A stretch of DNA of 64,000 nucleotides from Shimwellia pseudoproteus (GTDB lineage: Bacteria; Pseudomonadota; Gammaproteobacteria; Enterobacterales; Enterobacteriaceae): positions 62,001 to 126,000 of the forward strand of contig NZ_WBXP01000002.1 of the NCBI RefSeq assembly GCF_016415625.1, written 5' to 3'. This document shows, piece after piece, positions 45,480 to 54,459 of the stretch. The position numbers and the translations under genes were made by a program. The notes beneath the pieces were generated by a model, which saw nothing but the letters and a program-made list of their open reading frames with translations, did no database searches and had not been told where the DNA came from. Each line of letters starts with the position of its first letter. The stretch's first letter is position 1.

Positions 45480-46401
45480 ATTTAACCGAGTTATTAGCGG
45501 TAATAGGGCAAGAATAAACGAATAATACGACAATAATTAAGGTTATCTTGCCCCGCCATTATTATCTTCTCCGCCTGGGGTGTACGGCGGGAATAGCGCC
45601 GGGGAGGTCGCGCCTGCTCATCACTTATTGTGATCGGTGTCACTTATGGTGGCGGGTTCACTATTCCCTGTTGTGGTGATGGCTGATTAATTAATAATCA
45701 ATTATAGCGGGTAACTGGCGGGCGGGGTGGGCATGATGACGGCCCTGCGCCACCGGGCCGGGAAGAAGGCGGATAACGCAGGGACTGGGCCAGGATGGCA
45801 GGACATCAGGCTTGCGGTGATAGCTGCTGCGGGAGCGGATCTGGCCACCGCTCCCGGAATGTCTCGCGGGTGATTATTATTTCCCGTGTTGATTATTGGC
45901 CTGGCGGAAAATAGTTGTACAGGAAAATGAAATTAAAATGATGTGAATTTTTTACAGTAAAATTGTTTTATTTTTATTTAAAAATAACAACCCATTTTGT
46001 TAATCTCCATAAGTTATTTACTGGCGTAGGTATTATTAATTTTCGCTAATATGTTTTAGTGGGTAAATCAATTTGAGCATTATTATATCACAGGTGATTA
46101 TCTTTTTATGGCGTCATAATCTGTTGTTTAATTAACGCTGCGATAGTTTCTAAATGCAAAACTAAAATAATATTTAATATTATTTTTGATTTTGTAACAT
46201 CTTGTTGGACAATTTCCTTTAACGCATAGGGTATTAGAATTATCTTATTATTTACAGTAAGTTACTATTCTATTTGCTGTTAACGTATTCTGTGTAGCCA
46301 AAAATCAGCGGGTGAGCATGGTGAACGGGCAGGTGATGTTGTATACGGAATCAGCCCTGGTACTCACTCAGTTATTACACTTATTCATTAAATTATATTG
46401 A
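45480..46401. other. AT-rich region without recognised genes
   Basis: From about 45890 the composition drops sharply to AT-rich, unlike flanking DNA. No convincing protein longer than about 30 residues is seen. A 27-codon frame (46318-46401, start after GGGTGAGC) is possible but unsupported. The stretch resembles H-NS-bound or foreign DNA at the right border of the accessory block. Confidence 0.4.
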
Positions 46402-46521
46402 CTATTTATGACGGCTAAAAATAACCCGCGCTTTTTTTCGATCTTTGATGAAAGAGATCAGCCCAAAAATGAACACGCCGGATAAGGCGATGGCCAAAAC
46501 CAATAGGATGAGGTCAGACAT
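46402..46521 (-). CDS. Small single-pass membrane protein (39 aa)
   Basis: Read on the minus strand, ATG at 46521 is preceded by AAAAAGGT at a good distance and the frame runs 39 codons to TAG. The protein has a short N-terminus, a hydrophobic helix (LILLVLAIALSGVFIFGLI, about residues 4-22) and a basic tail (KDRKKARV, FSRHK), so N-out/C-in by the positive-inside rule. I do not recognise it. It resembles KdpF/AcrZ-size regulatory membrane peptides in shape only. Confidence 0.55.
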   Translation of the reverse strand: MSDLILLVLAIALSGVFIFGLISFIKDRKKARVIFSRHK

Positions 46522-47133
46522 ATGCGTACCTTTTTGTAGTGAACGGCTTACGGGAGGTATAAATTAATTGCCCGCAAACCCGGGTTAGTAAATGAATTTA
46601 ACTGGAATCCAGGAAAATTCCTATACGACAGAGTATTGATTTTTTCTAAAAAAGATAAAATAGTTCGCAATTGCGGAAGTCTGGTTTTTTATCCTGCATT
46701 ACGAGTTTTAGTTGTTGCTTTTTAATGGATTGCTGGTTAAAAACATGTGATTTATCCAGCTAATGTGGAAGTATAGCAAAGCATACTTATGCACTGTATA
46801 TAATAAGTGCTTTATCCTGCCGGATTCCCCGGTTTGGCAGAAAATGACTATCTGGTGCGGGCGATACCCTGTTTTTCTTATCTGGCGTCATCGCTGGCGT
46901 CATCCGTTCTCCTCACTATTCTCTACGACTATTCGCGGTTATCTGGTACTTACGTTGTATACCTTTTTTCCCCCCGGGGGCGCCACCCCTGGCCGGTCTT
47001 TCAGGAGTTCTCTTACTCCGTTCCCTGCTTACCGGTAGGCCAGATCTGGACAGTATTTGTTACCTTTGCTGGCCTGAAGCGTGGCGCCGGGTGTGCTAAC
47101 CTGGTAACGAATAATTATTCTGTGAGGTGTGAC
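46522..47133. other. Intergenic stretch upstream of the DUF1993 gene
   Basis: No gene recognised. The left half is AT-rich, the right half has normal composition. Frames open here (from 46763 and 46807) lack conserved character before GTG 47134. Confidence 0.35.
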
Positions 47134-47640
47134 GTGTCGCAACAATTGTACGTGGATACGGCTGCTCAACTGGTGAGTGGCCTGAAGAATTTGTCGGCGA
47201 TTCTCGATAAGGCCGAAGCCTGGGCCAGCGAGAAAGGCATTGAACAGCAGGTGTTGCTGCAAACCCGGCTGTTGGCGGATATGTTCCCGCTGGTACGCCA
47301 GATCCAGATGACCAGTGATATCTCAAAAGGCGCCGTTGCCCGTCTGGCGGGCGTTGATGTACCGTCAATGGCTGATGATGAAGCCAGCTTTGCCGACTTG
47401 CGCCAGCGGCTAGCCGCTACGGTGGCGTTTATCGACAGCATTGCGCCTGCCCAGTACACCGGGGATGACGAACTGCCGGTGATAATCAACGCCCGCACCC
47501 GGGAGCTGCGTTTTACGGCGAAAAGCTACGTCTACCGTTTTGTGGTGCCTAACTTTTACTTCCATATGACCACCGCGTACGACATCCTGCGCCAGCAGGG
47601 GGTGCCGGTCGGCAAGCTGGACTTCCTCGGCACTCTCTAG
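47134..47640 (+). CDS. DUF1993-family protein
   Basis: The 168-residue protein (LKNLSAILDKAEAWASEKG, LLADMFPLVRQIQMTSD, FYFHMTTAYDILRQQGVPVGK) fits the DUF1993 family, an all-helical DinB-like four-helix fold. The GTG start at 47134 has GAGG six bases upstream; the longer frame from 46807 has no conserved sequence. Function unknown. It ends 22 bases from the convergent yneE stop. Confidence 0.75.
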   Translation: MSQQLYVDTAAQLVSGLKNLSAILDKAEAWASEKGIEQQVLLQTRLLADMFPLVRQIQMTSDISKGAVARLAGVDVPSMADDEASFADLRQRLAATVAFIDSIAPAQYTGDDELPVIINARTRELRFTAKSYVYRFVVPNFYFHMTTAYDILRQQGVPVGKLDFLGTL

Positions 47641-47662
47641 CCCGCCGGCCAGTTACGCCCGC

Positions 47663-48577
47663 TTAGCGCAGTTGATAATGGTTATTCGGGCGTAATTTCA
47701 CCGGTTTGTTGTCGTCCTCATCCATTTCCCGCAAATCGATCTCCAGATTGGTACACATCGCCGTCAGGGCGAGGTCGTTATCTTCCATACCAAAAGGAGC
47801 TTCCAGCTCTTCCGCCAGGGCATCCAGGGCGATAAAGGTGTAGGAGACAAACACCGAAATCAGCGGCGTCATATACAGCAGGTCGTTCACCAGGGCGAAA
47901 GGCAGCAGCACGCAGAAGGTGTATACCGTGCGGTGCAGAATCAGTGAATAGGCAAAAGGCAGTGGCGTATTGGCGATCCGTTCACAGCCCGCCTGGATCC
48001 CGGCCAGCTCGGTAAGATGACGTTCGAACTGGGTATATAAAATATCCGACAGCGCCCCGCAGCGGTGCTGTTCTGCCAGCCACTGGCCCATCAGCATTAA
48101 CACCCCATTACACGGGTTCTGGTAGCCGGCCATTTGCTGGCGTAGCGGCTCCGGCAAAGGCGCCAGGGCGCTGTCGATGGGCTGCTGGCGCAGAATCAGG
48201 CGCAGGGCATTGGCCCAGATAATCTGGAAATCAATCATCTGGCGAATCTGGCGCGGGCGATCGGTCAGCACGGTTTTCAGCCCCCGGGTCAGGGAACGGT
48301 TACTGATCAGCAAGGCTCCCCACAGGTGGCGGGCTTCGTTAAAGCGGGCATAACAGGCATTGTTACGAAAACCGAGGGAGATAGCGATGGCAACACCGAG
48401 GATGCTGAACGGGGCAACCGACAGCCTGATACCGAGGGTTTCATACCAGGGCAGCATAAAGATCACCGCCACAGAGAGCAGCAGGTTAAGAAACAGACGC
48501 GAGGCAATTTTAGATAACACTGAGCCGTGCCAGACGAATAAGCGGCTAAACCAGTGCTGGTGGGGGCGAATAATCAT
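47663..48577 (-). CDS. yneE: YneE, bestrophin-like membrane protein
   Basis: The 304-residue protein matches E. coli YneE (MIIRPHQHWFSRLFVWHGSVLSKI, LGVAIAISLGFRNNACYARFNEAR, YTFIALDALAEELEAPFGMEDNDL). The family shares the bestrophin anion-channel fold, with four membrane helices and the conserved AEELEDPFG-type segment. Start ATG 48577 is chosen over 48628 from the conserved N-terminus. In E. coli it follows tam. Confidence 0.88.
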   Translation of the reverse strand: MIIRPHQHWFSRLFVWHGSVLSKIASRLFLNLLLSVAVIFMLPWYETLGIRLSVAPFSILGVAIAISLGFRNNACYARFNEARHLWGALLISNRSLTRGLKTVLTDRPRQIRQMIDFQIIWANALRLILRQQPIDSALAPLPEPLRQQMAGYQNPCNGVLMLMGQWLAEQHRCGALSDILYTQFERHLTELAGIQAGCERIANTPLPFAYSLILHRTVYTFCVLLPFALVNDLLYMTPLISVFVSYTFIALDALAEELEAPFGMEDNDLALTAMCTNLEIDLREMDEDDNKPVKLRPNNHYQLR

Positions 48578-48806
48578 GAACACACAGACAACATCAAAGG
48601 GAGTGGCATTAAACGCCTGTCCTGGCAATGCGTCAACCCTGTAAATAGTAGTGTTATTTGCCGGAGGGAGCCCGGCGTGTCAATGCACGTAATTAAGGCA
48701 CCGCGCACCAGCGGGGCACATCGTCCCCGCGCCCGGATCGGCGGACGGGCTATCCACAGGGCGTAAAATCACGCTAACTGGCTGGAAATAGACATAAATC
48801 ACTATA
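48578..48806. other. yneE-urtA intergenic region upstream of the sigma-54 promoter
   Basis: No gene is seen. GCAC/GCACC elements between 48680 and 48722 (TGCACG, GGCACC, CGCACC, GGGCAC) could contain weak NtrC half-sites. None gives a full NtrC palindrome by eye. Confidence 0.3.
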
Positions 48807-48822
48807 TGGCACTGAACTTGCA
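48807..48822 (+). promoter_or_regulatory. Sigma-54 promoter of the urt operon
   Basis: TGGCAC, a five-base spacer TGAAC and TTGCA match the sigma-54 -24/-12 consensus (TGGCAC-N5-TTGCW) exactly. It lies about 110 bases before urtA. Nitrogen limitation through RpoN and NtrC is the expected control. Confidence 0.88.
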
Positions 48823-48931
48823 TTCCTGATCCCGCGGGCCAGACGGCGAACTTCTATCGGGGCTCACCCCGAAACGGCCCGGCAATGACCACGTTGATAT
48901 TGACTATTCCGCCATTAATCAGGAGTGATTT

Positions 48932-50203
48932 ATGCGTCGTTTTTCTGTTATCAAAGCCGCTGCGCTGTCCACTTGCACCCTGGCGCTGGGGCTGGCTTTC
49001 AGTGCCCGGGCCGCAGATACCATCAAAGTCGGCATTATGCATTCCCTGTCCGGCACCATGGCCATCTCTGAAACCCCGCTAAAAAATGTCGCGCTGATGA
49101 CCATTGATGAGATTAACGCCAAAGGGGGCGTGTTGGGTAAGAAGCTGGAGCCGGTGGTGGTTGATCCGGCCTCTAACTGGCCGCTGTTTGCGGAAAAAGC
49201 CCGCCAGTTGCTGACCCAGGATCACGTGGCCGTGGTGTTTGGCTGCTGGACCTCGGTATCCCGTAAATCGGTACTGCCGGTGTTTGAAGAACTCAATGGC
49301 CTGCTGTTCTACCCGGTGCAGTATGAAGGGGAGGAGATGTCCCCCAATGTGTTTTACACCGGGGCTGCCCCCAACCAGCAGGCGATCCCCGCCGTTGAGT
49401 ATCTGATGAGCGAAGACGGCGGCAGCGCGACGCGCTTTTACTTACTGGGCACCGATTATGTCTACCCCCGCACCACCAATAAAATCCTGCGCGCGTTTTT
49501 ACACAGCAAAGGTATCCCGGATAAAGACATTGAGGAGCACTACACCCCCTTTGGCTACAGCGATTACCAGACCATTGTTGCCAGCATCAAACAGTTTGCC
49601 GCCGGGGGGAAAACCGCGGTCATCTCCACCATTAATGGTGACTCTAACGTACCGTTCTATAAAGAGCTGGCCAACCAGGGGGTAAAAGCCACCGATATCC
49701 CGGTGGTGGCGTTCTCGGTGGGGGAAGAGGAGCTGCGCGGCATTGATACCAAACCGCTGGTCGGCAACCTGGCGGCGTGGAACTACTTTGAATCCCTGGA
49801 TAACCCCGCCAATAAAGCCTTTGTTACCCAGTGGAAAAATTACGCCAGGGCGCACAAGTTAGCTAATGCGGATACCGTGGTGACCAATGATCCGATGGAG
49901 GCCACCTACGTGGGGATCCATATGTGGGCCCAGGCGGTGGAAAAGGCCGGTACCACGGACGTCGACAAGGTGCGGGCCGCCATGGCTAACCAACAGTTTG
50001 CCGCCCCGTCGGGATATACCCTGACCATGGACGCCACCAACCACCATCTGCACAAACCGGTGATGATAGGCGAGATAGAAAGCGACGGCCAGTTCAATGT
50101 GGTATGGCAGACCGATAACACCGTGCGCGCCCAGCCCTGGAGCCCGTTTATCCCCGGAAATGATAAAAAACCGGACCAGCCGGTAAAAACCGTTAGCCAA
50201 TGA
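48932..50203 (+). CDS. urtA: UrtA, urea ABC transporter substrate-binding protein
   Basis: The 423-residue periplasmic protein has a signal peptide (to ARAADTIKVG, about residue 28) and the UrtA-type core (IMHSLSGTMAISETPLKNV, FGCWTSVSRKSVLPVFEE, NGLLFYPVQYEGEE, GTDYVYPRTTNKI). These blocks separate UrtA from branched-chain amino acid binders. It captures urea or short amides. First gene of urtABCDE behind the sigma-54 promoter. No urease genes lie in the window. Confidence 0.92.
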   Translation: MRRFSVIKAAALSTCTLALGLAFSARAADTIKVGIMHSLSGTMAISETPLKNVALMTIDEINAKGGVLGKKLEPVVVDPASNWPLFAEKARQLLTQDHVAVVFGCWTSVSRKSVLPVFEELNGLLFYPVQYEGEEMSPNVFYTGAAPNQQAIPAVEYLMSEDGGSATRFYLLGTDYVYPRTTNKILRAFLHSKGIPDKDIEEHYTPFGYSDYQTIVASIKQFAAGGKTAVISTINGDSNVPFYKELANQGVKATDIPVVAFSVGEEELRGIDTKPLVGNLAAWNYFESLDNPANKAFVTQWKNYARAHKLANADTVVTNDPMEATYVGIHMWAQAVEKAGTTDVDKVRAAMANQQFAAPSGYTLTMDATNHHLHKPVMIGEIESDGQFNVVWQTDNTVRAQPWSPFIPGNDKKPDQPVKTVSQ

Positions 50204-50222
50204 TCCTGTTCCCCTATGGTAA

Positions 50223-50244
50223 CCGGCCCCACGGCAGGGGCCGG
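50223..50244 (+). promoter_or_regulatory. Intercistronic hairpin between urtA and urtB
   Basis: CCGGCCCC and GGGGCCGG form a perfect 8-bp stem around ACGGCA with no T run. Such hairpins after binding-protein genes usually protect the upstream mRNA, giving excess binding protein over permease. That role is inferred. Confidence 0.6.
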
Positions 50245-50255
50245 GTGGAGAGGTA

Positions 50256-51857
50256 ATGATGACGCCTGTATTACTCGCCCGCTGGGCATTACTCACCCGC
50301 TGGATTGCGCTGCTGTGTTGCCTGTGTCCGCTGCTTGCCCGGGCGGCGGCAACGGATGCGGATACCTTTGTGGCGGCCAGCCGTAGCCAGCAGGCTACGC
50401 TCCTCCAGCAGTGGGCCACTGCGCCGGATGCAACGCGCTTGCCGTTGCTGACTGCGCTATCAGACGAGAACGTGGCCATTGATGCCCGCCATCACGCATT
50501 TAGCGTGGCGGAAGGGGTACCCCACGCGTTAGGGGCCGGGGGCACGCCCCAGGGGGATTTGCACAGCCTGCGGCTGACCAACCGGTTACGTACTCTGGTG
50601 GCCACCGCGCTGGCCTGCCACCAACTCGGCAGCGCAGATGTCAGCGAGCGCCGCCAGGGGGCAGCGGCGCTGATGCGGGATGCCCAGGCCGATCAACTGC
50701 CGTTATTACAGTCCCGCCTGGGGCAGGAGACGGATCCGCAGGTCCGCACCCGCCTTAGCCGGGCGCTGGCGCGGCTTAATGTGCATAACCCGGATGAACA
50801 GGTGCGCCTGCGGGCTGTCGACACCCTGGGCAGCGCGGCAGATCCTGAGGCCGTGGGGCTACTGATGCCGCTTACCCAGCCCGCCAGTGAACCTTCAGCG
50901 GCAGTGCGGGAGGCCGCCAGCGCGAGCCTGAAGGCAATCAAATACCGCCTGCTGGCGGGGGATCTGGCCGGCCAGGTATTTATGGGGTTATCTCTCGGTT
51001 CGGTACTGTTACTGGCGGCCCTCGGGCTGGCAATTACCTACGGCTTGCTGGGGGTTATCAATATGGCCCACGGCGAAATGCTGATGCTGGGCGCTTACGC
51101 CACCTGGCTGGTACAGAACCTGTTCCAGCAGTTTGCCCCGCACTATCTGGCCTGGTACCCGCTGCTGGCGCTGCCGGTGGCATTTTTGCTTACCGCGATG
51201 ATCGGTATGGCGCTGGAGCGTACCGTGATCCGTCATCTGTATGGTCGCCCGCTGGAGACACTGCTCGCCACCTGGGGGATCAGCCTGATTCTTATCCAGG
51301 GGGTGCGGATGCTGTTTGGCCCCCAGAATCTGGAGGTGGCTAACCCGGCCTGGCTGTCTGGCGGCTGGCAAGTGTTGCCCAACCTGATGCTGCCCTGGAA
51401 CCGGATTGTGGTACTGGGCTTTGTGCTGGTGGTACTGGGCTTTACCTGGCTGCTACTCAACAAAACCCGCCTCGGGCTGAATATTCGCGCGGTGACGCAA
51501 AACCGGGCTATGGCTGCCAGTTGCGGGGTGCCCACCGGGCAGGTGGATATGCTCGCCTTCGGGCTTGGTTCCGGTATTGCCGGGCTGGGGGGGGTGGCCC
51601 TGTCCCAGATGGGCAATGTCGGCCCGGAGCTGGGCCAGGGGTATATCATTGATTCCTTCCTCGTGGTGGTGCTGGGGGGCGTAGGCCAGCTGGCGGGCTG
51701 TGTGGCCGCGGCGTTTGGGCTGGGGATGTTTAATAAGATCCTCGAACCGTGGATCGGCGCGGTACCCGGCAAGATCCTGATCCTCGGTCTGATTATTCTG
51801 CTGATCCAGAAGCGGCCCCAGGGGCTGTTTGCGCTGAAAGGGAGGGTGACCGAATGA
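50256..51857 (+). CDS. urtB: UrtB, urea ABC transporter permease
   Basis: The 533-residue protein has a signal-like segment and a helical, repeat-like extra domain at the N-terminus (about residues 25-230, including HEAT-like blocks), then a LivH-type membrane domain (ITYGLLGVINMAHGEMLMLGAY, GLGSGIAGLGGVALSQ). The N-terminal extension is usual for proteobacterial UrtB. ATG 50256 or the adjacent ATG 50259 may start. The end overlaps urtC by ATGA. Confidence 0.9.
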   Translation: MMTPVLLARWALLTRWIALLCCLCPLLARAAATDADTFVAASRSQQATLLQQWATAPDATRLPLLTALSDENVAIDARHHAFSVAEGVPHALGAGGTPQGDLHSLRLTNRLRTLVATALACHQLGSADVSERRQGAAALMRDAQADQLPLLQSRLGQETDPQVRTRLSRALARLNVHNPDEQVRLRAVDTLGSAADPEAVGLLMPLTQPASEPSAAVREAASASLKAIKYRLLAGDLAGQVFMGLSLGSVLLLAALGLAITYGLLGVINMAHGEMLMLGAYATWLVQNLFQQFAPHYLAWYPLLALPVAFLLTAMIGMALERTVIRHLYGRPLETLLATWGISLILIQGVRMLFGPQNLEVANPAWLSGGWQVLPNLMLPWNRIVVLGFVLVVLGFTWLLLNKTRLGLNIRAVTQNRAMAASCGVPTGQVDMLAFGLGSGIAGLGGVALSQMGNVGPELGQGYIIDSFLVVVLGGVGQLAGCVAAAFGLGMFNKILEPWIGAVPGKILILGLIILLIQKRPQGLFALKGRVTE

Positions 51858-52930
51858 GCCAGCCAGTAACGATTGCTTTTGTCCGCCGGGCGCCGGGGGC
51901 CGCGACGCTGCTCACCGGGATAGTGGTGCTGGGGCTGTTAATCATGCCGTTCCTGGCACTGCTACCGGCCAGCCATCCGCTAAGTATTTCCACCTACACA
52001 CTGACGCTGGTCGGCAAAATTCTCTGCTATGCCATTGTGGCCATTGCGCTGGATCTGGTGTGGGGCTATGCCGGGATGCTCTCCCTCGGTCACGGCCTGT
52101 TTTTTGCCCTCGGGGGGTATGCCATGGGAATGTACCTGATGCGCCAGGCCGCTGGTGATGCGCTGCCGGGATTTATGTCGTTCCTCTCCTGGGATGCGCT
52201 CCCCTGGTTTTGGTGGGGGACCCAGCACTTTGCCTGGGCAATGGCGCTGGTTATCCTGGTGCCGGGGCTGCTGGCCCTGGTCTTTGGCTATTTTGCCTTC
52301 CGCTCGAAAATTAAAGGGGTCTATTTTTCCATTATGACCCAGGCCCTGACTTATGCGGGGATGCTGCTGTTTTTCCGCAACGAAACCGGGTTCGGCGGCA
52401 ATAACGGGTTCACCGGGTTTACAACCCTGCTGGGGATGCCTATCACCGCCACCTCAACCCGTATTGCGCTGTTTCTGGCCACGGTGGTGGTGTTACTGGG
52501 CAGCCTGGCGCTGGGGCTGATGCTGGCGCGATCCCGCTTCGGGCGCATTCTGACCGCTGTACGGGACGCCGAAGGGCGGCTGATGTTTTGTGGTTATGAT
52601 CCCCGGGGATTCAAATTGCTGGTCTGGACGTTATCGGCGGTGCTGTGTGGTATTGCCGGTGCGCTGTATGTGCCCCAGGTGGGGATTATCAACCCCGGGG
52701 AAATGTCGCCGACCAACTCGATTGAAGCGGCTATCTGGGTGGCATTTGGTGGCCGGGGAACCTTAGTGGGCCCGGTGCTGGGGGCGGTAATGGTCAACGG
52801 GGCAAAAAGCGTTTTTACCGTAGCGGTGCCGGAGTACTGGCAGTTGTTCCTCGGGCTGATTTTTATTGGGGTGACCCTGTTTTTACCCAGGGGCGTCATG
52901 GGATTACTGCGTAAGGAGGATCGCGGATGA
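51854..52930 (+). CDS. urtC: UrtC, urea ABC transporter permease
   Basis: The 358-residue LivM-type permease has about nine membrane helices (LDLVWGYAGMLSLGHGLFFALGGYAMGMY, GGNNGFTGFTTLLG, AIWVAFGGRGTLVGPVLGA). The start at ATGA overlaps the urtB stop; the longer frame from 51749 lies inside urtB. Overlaps urtD at its end in the same way. Confidence 0.9.
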   Translation: MSQPVTIAFVRRAPGAATLLTGIVVLGLLIMPFLALLPASHPLSISTYTLTLVGKILCYAIVAIALDLVWGYAGMLSLGHGLFFALGGYAMGMYLMRQAAGDALPGFMSFLSWDALPWFWWGTQHFAWAMALVILVPGLLALVFGYFAFRSKIKGVYFSIMTQALTYAGMLLFFRNETGFGGNNGFTGFTTLLGMPITATSTRIALFLATVVVLLGSLALGLMLARSRFGRILTAVRDAEGRLMFCGYDPRGFKLLVWTLSAVLCGIAGALYVPQVGIINPGEMSPTNSIEAAIWVAFGGRGTLVGPVLGAVMVNGAKSVFTVAVPEYWQLFLGLIFIGVTLFLPRGVMGLLRKEDRG

Positions 52931-53721
52931 GCAGCCAGCCGTTATATACCCGGCAATATCCTGGGGATCGTTACCGGGAGCAAACGGATCCTATCCTGCA
53001 ACTGGACAATATTAACGTCAGTTTTGACGGTTTCCGGGCGCTGCGCGATTTGTCGCTGCGCATTGGTGTTGGCGAGCTGCGCTGCATTATCGGCCCGAAC
53101 GGGGCCGGGAAAACCACGCTGATGGATGTGATAACCGGCAAGACCCGGCCCGATAGCGGACACGCCTGGTACGACCAGCACTGTGATCTGACCGCGCTTG
53201 ATCCTATTACTATCGCCCGGCAGGGCATTGGCCGCAAATTCCAGAAACCGACGGTCTTTGAGGCCCTGACCGTGTTTGACAATATGGAGATTGCCCTCAA
53301 GGGCAATAAATCGGTGTGGGCCACCCTCGGGGCGAAGCTGACCGGTGAGCAGCGGGACAAAATTGATGAGCTATTGCAGATCCTGCGACTGGGGGCGGCA
53401 CGGCACCGGCGGGCCGGGGCGTTATCCCACGGGCAAAAGCAGTTTCTGGAAATCGGCATGTTGCTGGCCCAGGAACCGCATTTGTTACTGCTCGACGAGC
53501 CCGCCGCCGGGATGACCGATGCGGAAACCGAATACAGCGCCGAGCTGTTCCGCGCCCTGGCGGGCAAGCACTCGCTGATGGTGGTGGAGCACGATATGGG
53601 CTTTGTGGAGACCATTGCCGATAGCGTCACGGTGTTGCATCAGGGCCAGGTTCTGGCAGAGGGCGCATTACGCGAGGTACAGGCGAATGAGCAGGTGATT
53701 GAAGTCTATCTCGGACGTTAA
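52927..53721 (+). CDS. urtD: UrtD, urea ABC transporter ATPase
   Basis: The 264-residue LivG-type ATPase has Walker A GPNGAGKTT, signature-region LSHGQKQFLEIG and Walker B HLLLLDEPAAGMTDAE. The signature has SHGQ in place of SGGQ, which is usual for UrtD. The GMTDAETE segment also fits the family. Coupled to urtC by overlap. Confidence 0.9.
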   Translation: MSSQPLYTRQYPGDRYREQTDPILQLDNINVSFDGFRALRDLSLRIGVGELRCIIGPNGAGKTTLMDVITGKTRPDSGHAWYDQHCDLTALDPITIARQGIGRKFQKPTVFEALTVFDNMEIALKGNKSVWATLGAKLTGEQRDKIDELLQILRLGAARHRRAGALSHGQKQFLEIGMLLAQEPHLLLLDEPAAGMTDAETEYSAELFRALAGKHSLMVVEHDMGFVETIADSVTVLHQGQVLAEGALREVQANEQVIEVYLGR

Positions 53722-53734
53722 GGAGCGATAGCGG

Positions 53735-54451
53735 ATGCTACAAGTCACAGAACTGAACCAGTTTTACGGCGGCAGCCATATTTTACGCGGGGTCTCTTTT
53801 GCGGCCCCTATCGGCGAGGTTACCTGCCTGCTGGGGCGTAACGGGGTCGGCAAAACCACCTTACTGAACTGCCTGATGGGGCTGGTACCCGCCAAAAGCG
53901 GCACCATTAGCTGGCACAGCGGTAGCGGGCAGCCAGCCCGCAATATTACCCGTCTTAAACCCTACCAGCGGGTGCGTGCCGGTATGGCCTATGTCCCACA
54001 GGGGCGGGATATTTTCCCACGCTTAACGGTGGAGGAGAACGTACTGATCGGCATGGCGCGCTTCCCGGCCAGGGAGGCGCGTCAGGTTGCCGATGAGATC
54101 TGGCAACTGTTCCCGGTACTGAAAACCATGCGCCAGCGGCGCGGGGGCGATCTCTCCGGCGGCCAACAGCAACAGCTGGCCATTGGCCGGGCGCTGGCGG
54201 CCAGGCCACAGTTACTTATCCTTGATGAACCTACGGAGGGGATCCAGCCTTCGGTTATCAAAGAGATAGGCACGGTGATCCGTCGCCTGGCCTGCCGGGG
54301 TGATATGGCCATCTTACTGGTCGAGCAATTTTATGACTTTGCCGCCGAACTGGCAGACAACTATCTGGTGATGTCCCGGGGGACGATTATCCAGCGCGGT
54401 GCGGGCCACGCCATGGCACAGGACGGAGTTCGCCAGTTGGTGGCCATTTGA
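53735..54451 (+). CDS. urtE: UrtE, urea ABC transporter ATPase
   Basis: The 238-residue LivF-type ATPase has Walker A GRNGVGKTT, signature LSGGQQQQLAIG and Walker B LLILDEPTEGIQPSVIKEIG, the last phrase being typical of UrtE. It starts 13 bases after urtD and ends the operon, nine bases from the convergent ydeE stop. Confidence 0.9.
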   Translation: MLQVTELNQFYGGSHILRGVSFAAPIGEVTCLLGRNGVGKTTLLNCLMGLVPAKSGTISWHSGSGQPARNITRLKPYQRVRAGMAYVPQGRDIFPRLTVEENVLIGMARFPAREARQVADEIWQLFPVLKTMRQRRGGDLSGGQQQQLAIGRALAARPQLLILDEPTEGIQPSVIKEIGTVIRRLACRGDMAILLVEQFYDFAAELADNYLVMSRGTIIQRGAGHAMAQDGVRQLVAI

Positions 54452-54459
54452 TATGCCTG

